Position numbers and translations under genes: made by a program
Shown here: positions 47,632-57,956 of the stretch, one piece after another
Position numbering within the stretch: position 1 is the first letter of the stretch
How the letters are laid out: every line of letters starts with the position of its first letter
Origin: Acanthosepion pharaonis
Lineage: Eukaryota; Mollusca; Cephalopoda; Sepiida; Sepiidae
Reading direction: 5' to 3'
Assembly (NCBI GenBank): GCA_903632075.3
Contig: CAHIKZ030005437.1
Location: 2,103,001-2,167,000, forward strand
Length of the DNA stretch: 64,000 bases
The notes under the pieces: model-generated
What the model was told of the DNA's origin: nothing
Database searches by the model: none
What the model saw: the letters and a program-made list of their open reading frames with translations, nothing else

Positions 47632-47807
47632 GAATTTGGGAGAACGATTCCCTTAAGAACCCCTCTAAAGCAGAAAGTAATGTACTTCCAAAAATGGAAA
47701 GTGATAAATTTTCCTGTCTGAAAACAAAGAAAATCCTTACTGTGGATTTAGAATTATCGAGGAACCCAAACCACGACAGGCCCACACCCGGTTTTGGTCG
47801 GCATCCA

Positions 47808-47813
47808 TATAAA
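47808..47813 (+). promoter_or_regulatory. TATA box of the LTR
   Basis: TATAAA within a GC-richer context, about 620 bp upstream of the putative LTR end. Confidence 0.4.
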
Positions 47814-48433
47814 CGGAGTAGACAGCAGCAGTTGGGCAGAGTTCGGGAGAGTTCCGAGGAGACGCAGACGCAGACAGAGTTGAGCTGTGAGCTCTGAGAC
47901 CAGCCTCGCAGGAAGCTGACTGAAAGATATCCACGCATTCCGACTTCTAACCAAAAATAATTTATTTTTGAAGAACGACTTAGACTCACACCACCAAAAC
48001 AAGTTTTACGAATATCGCCTGAAGATACAGAAAACAGTTATCGAAAAACAACTTAAGATATTTAGACTCGCCTAACAAACGCAAAGTGTCACGTATCCAT
48101 ATTAGCGGTTTGGGAGAAAGACGCAGTCCTGTATTCAGAAACCAGATATAAAAATATTTGTTATTCTTTTTTTAAGACATTTGAACTTTTCGAGTTGTTA
48201 CTTTATTTTTTTTTACATACACTTGTGCGGTGTCACCTTTGCTCGAGTTCGGCTTGCATTGCAGCCCGGCGACTGATTGATTTCGTCTACCTAAGATCAA
48301 ATCACAATGTGGGTAGGTTAGACTAGAAATCAAAGCAGTTACTTCGGTAACCAGAAGTTGGAGGCGAGCTGGGAACGACCAAGCTGATAACCAGATTTCC
48401 ATCCGAATCAGCCAAGGATTAGAACGTCACATT

Positions 48434-48446
48434 TGGTGCCGCGACC
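48434..48446 (+). other. Putative tRNA primer-binding site
   Basis: TGGTGCCGCGACC, two bases after the CA that would end the LTR. It begins TGG like most such sites. The tRNA it would pair with is not determined. Confidence 0.4.
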
Positions 48447-48699
48447 AATACCAAGTCACATTGGTCGTCACAGGATAGCACGGGGGGCAGAGAGGCCGGG
48501 GTGACGTCACAATATATGATCAAGTGAGTATGTCTGTATATACTCTCGTAAGACCGAGTTTGTCTGTAAGTGTATATTCTTAGTTTATTAGGATTACTAA
48601 AAAATAATGAACAGATTTCATTACGCAATATTATAATAAGGAGAAATAATATAATCTCCATCCAAGTCACAAGTATTCTACTCACAATGAACTTTTACT

Positions 48700-49335
48700 T
48701 CCTGATTACAAGTGGTCAATGCGGCCACTACCTGTAGCACAGGCGATATCAATGCGATGAGAGAATTCCTCCCAGGCACGTATCAGAATATCATGATCCA
48801 CTGAGTTGATCACTGTTGTTATTCGATGTTTTAAATCATCGATGTTAGTGGGTAACGGTGGAACATAAGCGCGATCTTTTATACAGCCCCACAAGAAGAA
48901 AAAAATCACATACGATGAGGTATGCGGATCTCACAGGCTAAGCACAAAGAGCAGGGTCTTGGTAAGTGGCTGAACGCAGCTTTGTCTGTAAGGTTTCAAA
49001 TGTAGATGTCTTCTTAGCACCCACCAGATAGTGGATTGAGAGATCTCAAGCTTATGGCTAGCTCGATTTGTGGAATTCTATGGACTCTTCTCAAACGGAG
49101 CACAGATCCTCGCCACTTGTTCCTTCGAAACTCGTGGTCGTCCTGGAAATTTTCCTTTACACAGACACCCATTCTCTTGAAACTGTTGAAACCAGCGTCG
49201 AATGTACTTAGGAGGGGCGGATTAATGTCGAATTGTCTTCGAAAAGCACGCTGCACCGTGATAACCGTATTTGTTTTCAGGAACTCGAAAACACATTCTT
49301 TTTTAATAACCCTGAACTTTTCTGTTTTGTTTGCA
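48700..49335 (-). mobile_element. Tc1/mariner-superfamily transposase relic with internal deletion
   Basis: The minus strand begins with the helix-turn-helix region VQRAFRRQFDINPPLLSTFD (about 49255) preceded by FRVIKKECVFEFLK-like sequence. It continues to about 48960 and then jumps straight to the C-terminus: FFLWGCIKDRAYVPPLPTNI (48900), DLKHRITTVINSV and WEEFSHRIDIA (to 48706). The whole catalytic DDE core is missing. Inverted repeats not identified. Confidence 0.85.
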
Positions 49336-50039
49336 ATTTGCTAATTGTACTCATGGGATTGTTTATTGTTTTATTTATTCAGATTTCAGTAGCGATCTTG
49401 TCTGAGTTTTGTTAGACGAGGTGGTTTAATGTGATTGATTTTTCTCGTATTTGTGTGTTTTTTCAGAACGACACGAGAACACACCGATGTTTATTAGTTG
49501 AAGTTTAAACAATTGACAACGAGCAGCATTAGAGAATATGAAGATTGAAATAACTACGAATTATAGTCAGATAGTCCGTAGATCAAGCATATGCATTAAT
49601 GCTGTGGGCAGCATTAATCAAGAAGGCGATGCATGTAGATTCGATCGGCATAGCTTGACATGTGTAAATACATAGGCACTTTAAAGGGAGGTCAAAACTT
49701 CGATACTGATGTTTAGGAGGAGACAATCTTAGCGAGATGCACGCGCTTTTCAAACAACATGTATCTGAGGTACGTCGGAATGGACACGTTCGAAAAGCAG
49801 TGAAAAATAAAGATGAAATGTTTCGTTGAATGGTTTTCAATGTTCATTATTTTTTAATCAGTAAAATCTAACGTATTCAAGTTTCATGATGCAAAATTTA
49901 ACCCATTAATGACCACCACAAAATCCACGATTAATCGTAAAAATAAAAATCTAGTATTAATAAGAAATCGCTACAAAACCTCTGGCATTAATTATAGATT
50001 TATAATAAACCCGGTATTTATCAAGTTTAAAAATTCCTT
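49336..50039. other. Gene-free stretch
   Basis: No gene or recognised repeat. Confidence 0.5.
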
Positions 50040-50262
50040 ATTAATTAGAGGCTTCTAGAAAGGCACTCATACTTAAAATCAGAAAGAGACAAATGGTATT
50101 TCTGGGACATGATATGAGGAAAGACGACTTGGAAAAAGTAATACACACAGAACGTATTGAGGGAAGGAGAGGTAGAAGAAAACAGCAATCAAATATTAAC
50201 AAGATGTGAATGGATAGAAGAGCATGAACCAAGAGAGATGAGAAAGAGTTAAACATTGCTTA
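50040..50262 (+). mobile_element. RTE-like LINE, C-terminal fragment
   Basis: LILKIRKRQMVFLGHDMRKD-like (50065-50125), then TERIEGRRGRRKQQSNINKM-like and CEWIEEHEPRE (50205-50240). Confidence 0.8.
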
Positions 50263-50764
50263 GTTCTATATAGGATGTTGATGATTTTGATGATGATGAT
50301 GATGGTGATGGTGATGAAAAAAAAATAAACTAAGTAAAAAAAAGAAAGAAAGAAACAAAAAACAACATAAAACTCCACTTAATGCCGTACAACACTCATG
50401 TGAAATACGTAGAATATATCTGCTATAGCCTGTCTCGTGTAATCTGGTTTATTTTTAACCAGAATGTTGATAAACAACTGTAGGTCTACTAGAAGATTCT
50501 CGGTCTTCCAGATTAAAATTTCCACTTCTGAGCCTAGCGGATCATCTGCGAAATTTAAGCTGTGGTACCATCCTCATAAATGACGAGTATCCTTATTGCT
50601 CTTCGTATAGTATATTTTGTTTTCTTTCCGGGAATAAAACGTATGAAATTACGAAAATACATTTAAGTTTTCTTAATTTTCACTTTTAACGTAAAAAAAA
50701 TCATTTAAAATTCACAATCCACATACGAATCATACAAACAGACATTTTGAAATGCAACCTTTCA

Positions 50765-50765
<1 letters not shown>

Positions 50766-50813
<48 letters not shown>
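50766..50813 (+). repeat. (TA)n tract
   Basis: Pure TA. Confidence 0.95.
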
Positions 50814-50814
<1 letters not shown>

Positions 50815-51394
50815 GATAAATTTCAGTTACGTGTGAAATCACTTCTTAAAAGACCAGTCATTGCAAAACACTACGAGGTTTGCTCTAATCCAATATAACT
50901 TATTTTCTCGATACCAAATTAATTTTTCATCTTCAGACTATTTTCACTAAAATATAACACTAAAGCAACCAATAAACAAATATCTCAGAGTCAAAAACTT
51001 TAAACTAGAATTTATTCTTTTATTTACCTTAAGATTCCAGTTTACTTTAAGAAATAACTATTGATCTTTGAAAAAATACTTTTATGCGCGCAATGTTTTT
51101 ATTAACAATCTCCGGGTCATTTATACACCAAAAGCTGACAGAATCTTTTATCACGAGAAGTTTATCTCCCTCAGTAAATAAAAGATATCGGCAAATTAAA
51201 TGCAAAGTGTCCTCCAACAAGAGCTTATCATTTATATCAAAATTTGTCCAGATTAATTTGTTTTTCTAGAGGGGAAATATCCATTTAAGACATTAGAATT
51301 TTTAGTGTTTGCGAAAAAGCGATTTAAGAAAAAAATGTATCGGATACATAAAATAACAGCAAAAACAAAGATTATTAACCAAAATCATCGGAAT
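50814..51394. other. AT-rich gene-free stretch
   Basis: No credible gene or recognised repeat. Confidence 0.5.
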
Positions 51395-52050
51395 CGAAGA
51401 TAGAAATGGTCAAAGGAACATGGAATACTGGAAAGTTGCGAAAAGTAATTTTTAGTGATGAATGCAAAATAGAAAAGTAGAGTTATATTCTAATGCAAGA
51501 GAATATGTAAGAAGACCAATGGAAGAAAGAAACAATGCAAGACACATTATAAAGACAGTAAAATTTTGTGGTGTGGAGTTGCATCAAAAGCAAAAATGAT
51601 AGAAGAAAATTGGTAAAAGTTGATGGGAACCTAAACACCGAAATCTATATTAGCTTACAAGTGTAAGACCACGAAGATGGAAACATCACGTGCAACAAAA
51701 AAGTTTCTTGTGGATGAAGATTTTCAACTATTGTAAGACCCACCAACACAAAGTCCTGAGCTCAACATAACTGAGCCATTGTAGTGGAAACTGAAGAATG
51801 ATATATTCCAACGAAGACCACACAATCTCCAAGAGTTTTGATATTACTGTCAAGAAGAATAGGAAAAATTCAATGAGACAATTTGAACGTCGTTCCATTG
51901 AATGTCACATCGAATTGTGGCAATTAATCGAGCCAAACGCAAAAACTTCATACTTTGATAATTTGTATTTTCTGTAAATACATTTTGTAAAAAAATTCTT
52001 TTGAACTTTAGGAATGAGCTGAAAGTTTTCCCAATACTTTTTGCATGGCC
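51395..52050 (+). mobile_element. Tc1-like transposase relic
   Basis: Plus-strand frames recover LRKVIFSDECKIE (first catalytic Asp, 51457), then REYVRRPMEERNNARHIIKT (51505-51565). A degraded second block follows near 51670. The third region, LNITEPL-WKLKNDI (51759-51810), continues to RSIECHIELWQLIEPNAK near 51900. An N-terminal DNA-binding domain and terminal repeats are not visible. Multiple stops. Confidence 0.75.
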
Positions 52051-52469
52051 TTTTTGTCAGCATGACTATGCTTAAAATACTCTATTATTCAACATACAGC
52101 ATCAATGAAAATGCAGTAAGATGTTTTTTGGTCCTCAAAAATAATAAAATGTATTGAGAAAAGCATACTTCTAATATCTCTCGATTTTAATTTACCAGAG
52201 TGTCCCAAACATTTTACTACAAATAATCGCCGTAAACCTGGCGTCTACAGATAAAAAAACATATTTTAAATCAAAGCTGTTTACAAGCTTTTGACAAACA
52301 GGCGTCATCTTGTTGGACACAACTTTGAGTGCGGATAATATTGCCTTGGCAGTAGCCAAGTTTACGCAATATTATTTGAAGTTTGGAAAAAGTGATGGAT
52401 ACATTAATAGACATAGAATGTCTATCCTTTTTAATAAAACTTGTTTAGATGAACAATAGCTGTCTATTA

Positions 52470-52471
<2 letters not shown>

Positions 52472-52517
<46 letters not shown>
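52472..52517 (+). repeat. (TA)n tract
   Basis: Pure TA, followed by TG-rich sequence to about 52575. Confidence 0.95.
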
Positions 52518-52527
<10 letters not shown>

Positions 52528-52688
52528 GATCTCTCAAATATATATATAAATATATGTGTGTGTGTGTGTATGTGCGTGAAAATATATTGATAAAATAGGA
52601 AAGAACCGTTAGATTGATGATCCGAAGTTCTTTAGTATTTTTGTTTTTATTTTTCAGAAACAGTGTTTGATACCCAAGTAGAGCCTAG

Positions 52689-52951
52689 ATTATAATTATT
52701 TAAAAAAAATATGATTCCATCGCTACACAGGAATTACCATGTTTCAAAAAATAAACTAAAAACTTCCCATTCAATTATAGAAATTAAATTAAATTAAAGT
52801 ACCTAGTTCTGTTTCATTCTCAAGCGAATAAATAAAACAGAACTAGGTACTTTGATTTAATTTAATTTCTATAATTGAATTGGAAGATTTTACCTTCTGT
52901 TTTTGAAACATGGTAATTCGTGTGTAGCGATGGAATAATTTTTTAAAAATA

Positions 52952-52960
<9 letters not shown>
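52689..52960. mobile_element. Fold-back element (family M3)
   Basis: Left arm 52689-52820 and right arm 52835-52960 are inverted copies sharing TTCCATCGCTACACA, ATTACCATGTTTCAAAAA, CAATTATAGAAATTAAATT and AAAGTACCTAGTTCTGTTT. The loop is only about 15 bp. The right end lies on a TA tract. No coding capacity. Confidence 0.85.

Positions 52961-52991
<31 letters not shown>
52958..52991 (+). repeat. (TA)n tract
   Basis: TA tract separating the M3 and M2 elements. Confidence 0.9.
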
Positions 52992-52993
<2 letters not shown>

Positions 52994-53178
52994 AAAAAGT
53001 TAATGGTCACAGTTGGATTAGACCAGTAGTATTAAAAAGTGCTTAATGCACATATAAAAAGATAAAAATTAACATGTAGTGCTTTTAAGTATAGAAAATT
53101 AGGAACTCAGCTAATTCCGTTGCCTTGGTTTCAAACTTTCGGTATCGTTAGGTGATTTCGGTCAATTGATTCCCTAAA
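52992..53178 (+). mobile_element. Fold-back element family M2, copy 2 (truncated)
   Basis: AAAGTTAATGGTCACAGTTGG, TAACATGTAG and TGCCTTGGTTTCAAAC correspond to the lead-in and left arm of 38921-39167. The right arm is missing. Confidence 0.75.
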
Positions 53179-53632
53179 GCTTTATTTTTTAAAAATAAAA
53201 AAATATCATTAACGCTATATTTAAAAAAAATATATAAATAAATGAATAAGCGCACGACGTGAGGTGATGTAGAAGGTGAGGAGGAGGAGGGAAAATCAAG
53301 TATATTGGAAAAGTATCGGTGGGGGGTTAAATAAAAAATACATAAGTTCTCTTATCACACTTCAAATAAACTCAAAAGGAACTTTTTAGTATGTATAAAA
53401 AACAACAACAACAACAACAACAACAAAAACCAAACCTTTCGAGTTCATTTGAAGTAGGATAAAAAGGACGTATGTATTTTCCATTTAATCCCCCACCGAT
53501 ACATTTCCAATTGCACTTGATTTTCCCCTCCTCCTACTCTTCACCTTCTACCACACCTCACATCGTGCGCTTATTCATTTATTTATATATTTTTTTAAAT
53601 ATAGCGTTCTTAAATTTTTATTAAAAAATAGC
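53179..53632. mobile_element. Large palindromic element (family M4) with (AAC)n loop
   Basis: Arms 53179-53380 and 53435-53632 are inverted copies sharing AACGCTATATTTAAAAAAA, AATAAATGAATAAGCGCACG, GTAGAAGGTGA and GTATCGGTGGGGG. The loop holds (AAC)n at 53401-53427. No ORF. Confidence 0.85.
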
Positions 53633-53680
53633 TTATATAATTATAACAAAATTAAAAAATAGCTTATAGAATTATAACAC
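53611..53680 (+). repeat. 32-bp tandem duplication
   Basis: AAATTAAAAAATAGCTTATA occurs at about 53649, and its earlier unit begins at about 53616; both are followed by ATTATAACA. Confidence 0.7.
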
Positions 53681-53693
53681 GTGAGTCTACGAG

Positions 53694-53698
53694 AGTGA

Positions 53699-53745
<47 letters not shown>

Positions 53746-53756
53746 TGAGAGAGAGG
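53694..53756 (+). repeat. (TG)n(GA)n microsatellite
   Basis: TG run then GA run with minor interruptions. Confidence 0.95.
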
Positions 53757-54322
53757 CAGATGTCGTTTATTTGCTATTTTTAGGGATAAAGATTCCAGTG
53801 AGACAAATACCTTTATAAACAACATTGACCTTATATAGTGGATTTGATTTTAACGGAAGGTATGTTTTATTAGTGACTACTAAAAGTTTGAAACATATTT
53901 ATAATAGATAATACCTCATAAATGTTTATTATTATTATCTTTGAGCTTTATGTACCTATTTTATAGCTATTTCGTCTGCGTAGTTTGAGTACATCTGATA
54001 CCGATAAAATCAATCGATTCTGTTCTTATTATTACTGTGTTCGGCGCTTCTACACATGTTACTAATAATAAAGATTTATTTATTCGTCGATGATATAATT
54101 TAGAAATCCATTATTGATGAGTTTTTATTTGATGTAACTTAGTTTTTGTAGAATACTTTTTTGAAGAAGATATTAATTTGGCTTTATTAATTAAATTTTT
54201 ATAACACCTGTTTCATACCGATGATATTATGTATAAAATAGACATAACTTGTTTTTTATCTTTAACAAACCTGGCTGAATGAATATTTACTACCTAGATA
54301 CATACAACAAAAACATACCCCC

Positions 54323-54323
<1 letters not shown>
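53757..54323. other. AT-rich gene-free stretch
   Basis: No coding signal or recognised repeat. Confidence 0.5.
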
Positions 54324-54368
<45 letters not shown>

Positions 54369-54369
54369 A

Positions 54370-54421
<52 letters not shown>
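54324..54421 (+). repeat. Two (TA)n tracts
   Basis: Two TA tracts split by a short AATATAAATAAA interruption at 54362-54375. Confidence 0.95.
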
Positions 54422-54424
<3 letters not shown>

Positions 54425-55158
54425 GTTATCTGGGCAGAATTTTCAATTTTCGCGCTATGTCGGTTTCACGCGTCAAGAAGCGATATTTGAAAAATGATGA
54501 AACCGAAATAGCACAAAACCTCTTTGCTAATGGCTTGTGAAAACCGAAAGTACTCAGGCATAAGGTAATTTATATTTAAAAGTTCACCGGAAACCTGAAA
54601 TATATATAAAAATCAAAAACAAAAAAAAACCAAAAAACCCCAAAAACAACGAAATTTAACAATATTCGTTGCGTTAATAATAATAAAAAAATATCGTCTA
54701 AAAACTACTTTATGTTTCGAGTACAGAACTAAAGCTAAGTGGGTAATTGAATCATATGCTACCATGATTGTTTCCTTTTGCCTAATTTGTAAGTGGCAAG
54801 CTTTAGCTGGAAAAGTGAGAGGAATACAGGTTTGTTTCTTTTCAGGAAGAACATTTTTCTTTAGTAAGACTTACAGATTTCTAAGCAGGTTGACATTTTC
54901 TTTTACTAATGTTCACCCTATATAAATCCCAAGGGTATTTCGAGGTCGAGAATTACTAAAAGAGTTTGCTGTGCGAGCGGTAAGTGTAAGGGGCGAAGTT
55001 TATGAGTATATGTGGGAAAAATAACGGTTAAGACTAGATGAACATGTTATGATTATAACAATAACTTACTTCTCACTCATTGAATCCGAAAGGAATTAAG
55101 GTTTGCTTCATGTCAACACAAACACCAATGCACACTAAGTATAATATAGTAATTCGAA
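54422..55158. other. Gene-free stretch
   Basis: Contains A-rich and CAAAAA-rich sequence near 54610-54650. No gene recognised. Confidence 0.5.
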
Positions 55159-55226
<68 letters not shown>

Positions 55227-55227
55227 G
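55159..55227 (+). repeat. (ATCT)n microsatellite
   Basis: About 17 ATCT units. Confidence 0.95.
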
Positions 55228-56143
55228 AAACATAGGTCCTTGTTATGATGTGTACTTAAGGTTCAAAACCTTGTTATGGATGATGACAAAATTGACACAA
55301 TTTTTCTTATTTAAAATTTATTTGATTTACCTTTCGACTGTTGTATAGGCTGGCAAAAGCTTTGATACCAACGTTCGAGTATACTTTTATCATGTCTTCA
55401 TGGTCGAGTGGTGACTTGTGGCCACCACCATTGTAATTTTGTAGATTCAGATTACAAGAAGCCTATATTTTTAACAAACAACGCAGTGTCTATTATGAAA
55501 CTGATTTCAACCACCAAGCATTGTTGATATTACAAATGGCGTCGAGAATTCCAATCTCCGAATATAAACTAATGACATTAAAATTACGCATATTCAGCTT
55601 TGCTTCGGTACTCTTCTTTTTCTTCTGTGCAATGCAATTGGCGATCATGGCACTCCACAATTTCCTGTCCTTTTTAGTTCTTAGTAGATTTTTTTTTGCT
55701 ATCTACCCTAAACCCTGTTCTGTCATTCATTACACAAACTCCTTAGGTAGTTTATGCGCTGATTTCCATTCTTCCTCTTCAATATTTTTTTAGTGAGTGT
55801 CAAATGCTCCAAGCCCTTTTTCTTGATCATGTGCCATGGGAATTTCAACTGTTTCTTTCTGATGTTAAGTATAAGTGTCTTTTTGGTTTACATTTTCTCT
55901 AAAATTTCTTCATTACTCACATATCCAGTCAATGGTATTCTCAGCAGTCTTCTGTAGAACAACATTTACGTTGCTTCATAATTCTTCTTCATCTGTGAGG
56001 AGATTGACCAGTATTCAGTGTCATACAGGAGGACTGACATTGTGTAACAGTTCAGTACTGTTTATTTCTAAAGACATTTTTTCTGTTTCTTAACAATTTG
56101 CTTAGCTTTTGAAAGGCCACTTTCATTATTCCAATGCGCATTC

Positions 56144-56510
56144 CGTCCTGGGTATGACGATAAACTACATCCACATCCTGGTAAGATGATAAACTACGTC
56201 CAACAGCAAGGCCTCTGATCAAACTGGGGTCAAAACACTATGAAAGTGTAAAAATAGGTTTTAATACCAGAAATTCTTTGTAAAAAATTATTATCAGCAA
56301 TACATTTTTGAAAATAAATATTACCAGATACATATTTTTTGAAAAAATATTACCAGCGATACATTTTTGGAGAAGAAATATTACCAGAAATAGATTTTTG
56401 AAGGAAAAAAATATAACCAGCAATACAATAAAAAAAAATCAATAACAATTGTCAGCATTAAATAACCCATTGAGATTGATATGCATTAAACCAAACCAAA
56501 CCAAACCAAA
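56144..56510 (+). mobile_element. 367-bp retroposon-like insertion with 13-bp target duplication
   Basis: CCAATGCGCATTC is present at both 56131-56143 and 56511-56523, and the surrounding LINE matches its family across that point. The insert ends in (AAACC)n (56488-56510). It contains two copies of a GATGATAAACTAC-type unit at its start and a minisatellite (56255-56440). A long target duplication and a simple-repeat tail are typical of SINE or LINE-mobilised insertions. Family unknown. Confidence 0.8.
56255..56440 (+). repeat. About 32-bp minisatellite, five to six units
   Basis: Units of the form ATTACCAGNAATACATTTTTGAA recur at about 56265, 56288, 56320, 56350, 56378 and 56413, with unequal A-rich spacers. 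Confidence 0.85.
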
Positions 56511-56907
56511 CCAATGCGCATTCAGATTTCTGTGTCGCACTATCCCTTCTTAAAACACTTCCCAGATATTTAAATTGTTGTACTTATTTGATTTTGGAAT
56601 CTCTAATTTGTAATTTGCCCGTAAGGATGTTTCTTTTGCTGACCACCATACATTCTATTTTATTGCAATTGATGTTTAATTTTTCTTCTCGCTTTCCTTC
56701 ACTACCTTCTGTAGGTGTTGTTGTAGTTTCTTTTTGATATCTGCTATCAACACTGTTTATACAACAGGTATCTGAGAACGCATTTTTCTTAGGAAGAAAA
56801 TCTATCCTACCGATACGTGACATGCGCCAATATTTTACAGTGGTATTTCTCCTTCAGGTATATCGAGACCATTAATAAAGCACCTTCTAAGTCCGAAGGT
56901 AACGAAG

Positions 56908-57198
56908 TTAAAATTCACGCCGTACTCTTGACACTAGTGGATAGTCACCCGTAATTCGGAGATAGAGTCCTTGAAAATGGCTTGGTGAACAGGAGAAAAA
57001 CAAATCATACGGAAGAAGGCACACAAAGTTACACACGTGACATGATCCACGTTGCTCGCGAGTAAAATGTGTCATGCCATACTTCCTTACGGTTTCTTGT
57101 ATAGCCTTAGAGTGAATGCGATCGTATACATCATGATGCCATACATAGCTGTCAATCTCTGAATCAAGTGTGTGAGATAGATGCACGTGTTCCAGCAT
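56908..57198 (-). other. 96-codon open frame, unknown
   Basis: Reads MLEHVHLSHTLDSEIDSYVW and onward, with a Cys pair (SCHVCNFVC) near residue 53. Composition is protein-like, but it has no recognised family and lies between transposon relics. Confidence 0.2.
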
Positions 57199-57214
57199 AA
57201 TTTTGATTTTTTAG

Positions 57215-57450
57215 CTCGCATTATCTCTGAGCGATTGGTCAATAATTTTCCCAATCATGTTAACCTCAGTATACGTTCTCTTAGCTCTCCTGATTTTAAA
57301 ACCCTAAACTACTACGCCTTGGATGACGTCGACGGAGACCAATTAGAACTCCTCCCCAATCCTAAGGACTTGTAAGCTGTTATAATGGCCATGATGTCGA
57401 ACATAAGAGCCACCTTATTCGTGGACGAGGGCGGTTTTATTGAATAAACC
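57215..57450 (+). mobile_element. Mariner-like transposase C-terminal fragment
   Basis: Frames give NFPNHVNLSIRSLSSPDFKT and LNYYALDDVDG (57240-57335), matching the NFxDHV...PPSSPD-x-NPLDYYVW-type block, then a degraded end with VDEGGFIE (57420-57443). Stops present. Confidence 0.6.
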
Positions 57451-57849
57451 ATTTCTGTTTTCTATGTCGAGCTCTTGTTAAAATTTTCTTTTAAAATATG
57501 CCAAGTGTTCTTTTTATATCTTTATTTCATTTATAGTTTGTTTGCAATTACTTGACGCTCAGTGAAGCCGTACGCATAAACAGGTTGGAACAATACGAAA
57601 ATGTGATCGCACTAATTCAGAGTAAAACTACCATTTATTTTGTTCTAACTAATAACAAAACTGCACCTCTGTAAAATTTGGCTCAACGGGGGTACAGTTG
57701 AATTGAACATGACAAATGTTGCAATTAAAAAAATATTTTCATCTTTTCTAAAACAAGTATTATGGAATGATTCATGCTCGAAGAAATTTGACTAAGCTTA
57801 TCACATTAGTGCTAATGCATTTGGCGTTTTTTCAGCTTGCAAATCAACG

Positions 57850-57850
<1 letters not shown>
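57451..57850. other. Gene-free stretch
   Basis: No gene or recognised repeat. Confidence 0.5.
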
Positions 57851-57920
<70 letters not shown>

Positions 57921-57921
57921 C

Positions 57922-57955
<34 letters not shown>

Positions 57956-57956
57956 A
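57851..57956 (+). repeat. (TA)n-(TG)n microsatellite
   Basis: (TA)n with CATA interruptions, then (TG)n. Confidence 0.95.

Larger units (their letters stand above)
47416..48431 (+). mobile_element. Probable solo LTR with primer-binding site
   Basis: About 1 kb, less AT-rich than its surroundings, starting TGTGGACTG and ending CA at 48430-48431. It carries a TATAAA at 47808-47813, followed by a GC-richer stretch as expected around an LTR start site. TGGTGCCGCGACC follows at 48434-48446, like the tRNA-primer site next to 5' LTRs. A 56-bp tandem duplication lies at 47523-47631. No gag or pol frame follows beyond 48520. Overlapping open frames on both strands here are not genes. The left boundary is uncertain. 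Confidence 0.55.
55595..56765 (-). mobile_element. RTE-like LINE, 3' half, split by an insertion
   Basis: Minus strand from 56765: VDSRYQKETTTTPTEGSEGK, EEKLNINCNKIECMVVSKRN (56720-56640) and ILTGKLQIRDSKIK. After the insertion at 56510-56144 the copy continues with a VVLQKTAENTIDWI-like block (55965-55915) and ends MIANCIAQKK-like near 55650. 5' half missing, frames broken. The best-preserved minus-strand member of this family. Confidence 0.85.

Noticed and set aside
47436..48002. Five overlapping open frames of 60-142 codons on both strands
   Set aside because: They lie in the GC-richer putative LTR, overlap one another in several frames and share no similarity with known proteins.
55159..55227. 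CRISPR-like array of short repeats
   Set aside because: It is a plain (ATCT)n microsatellite; no spacers. No CRISPR, operon, ribosome-binding site or other prokaryotic feature was found anywhere.
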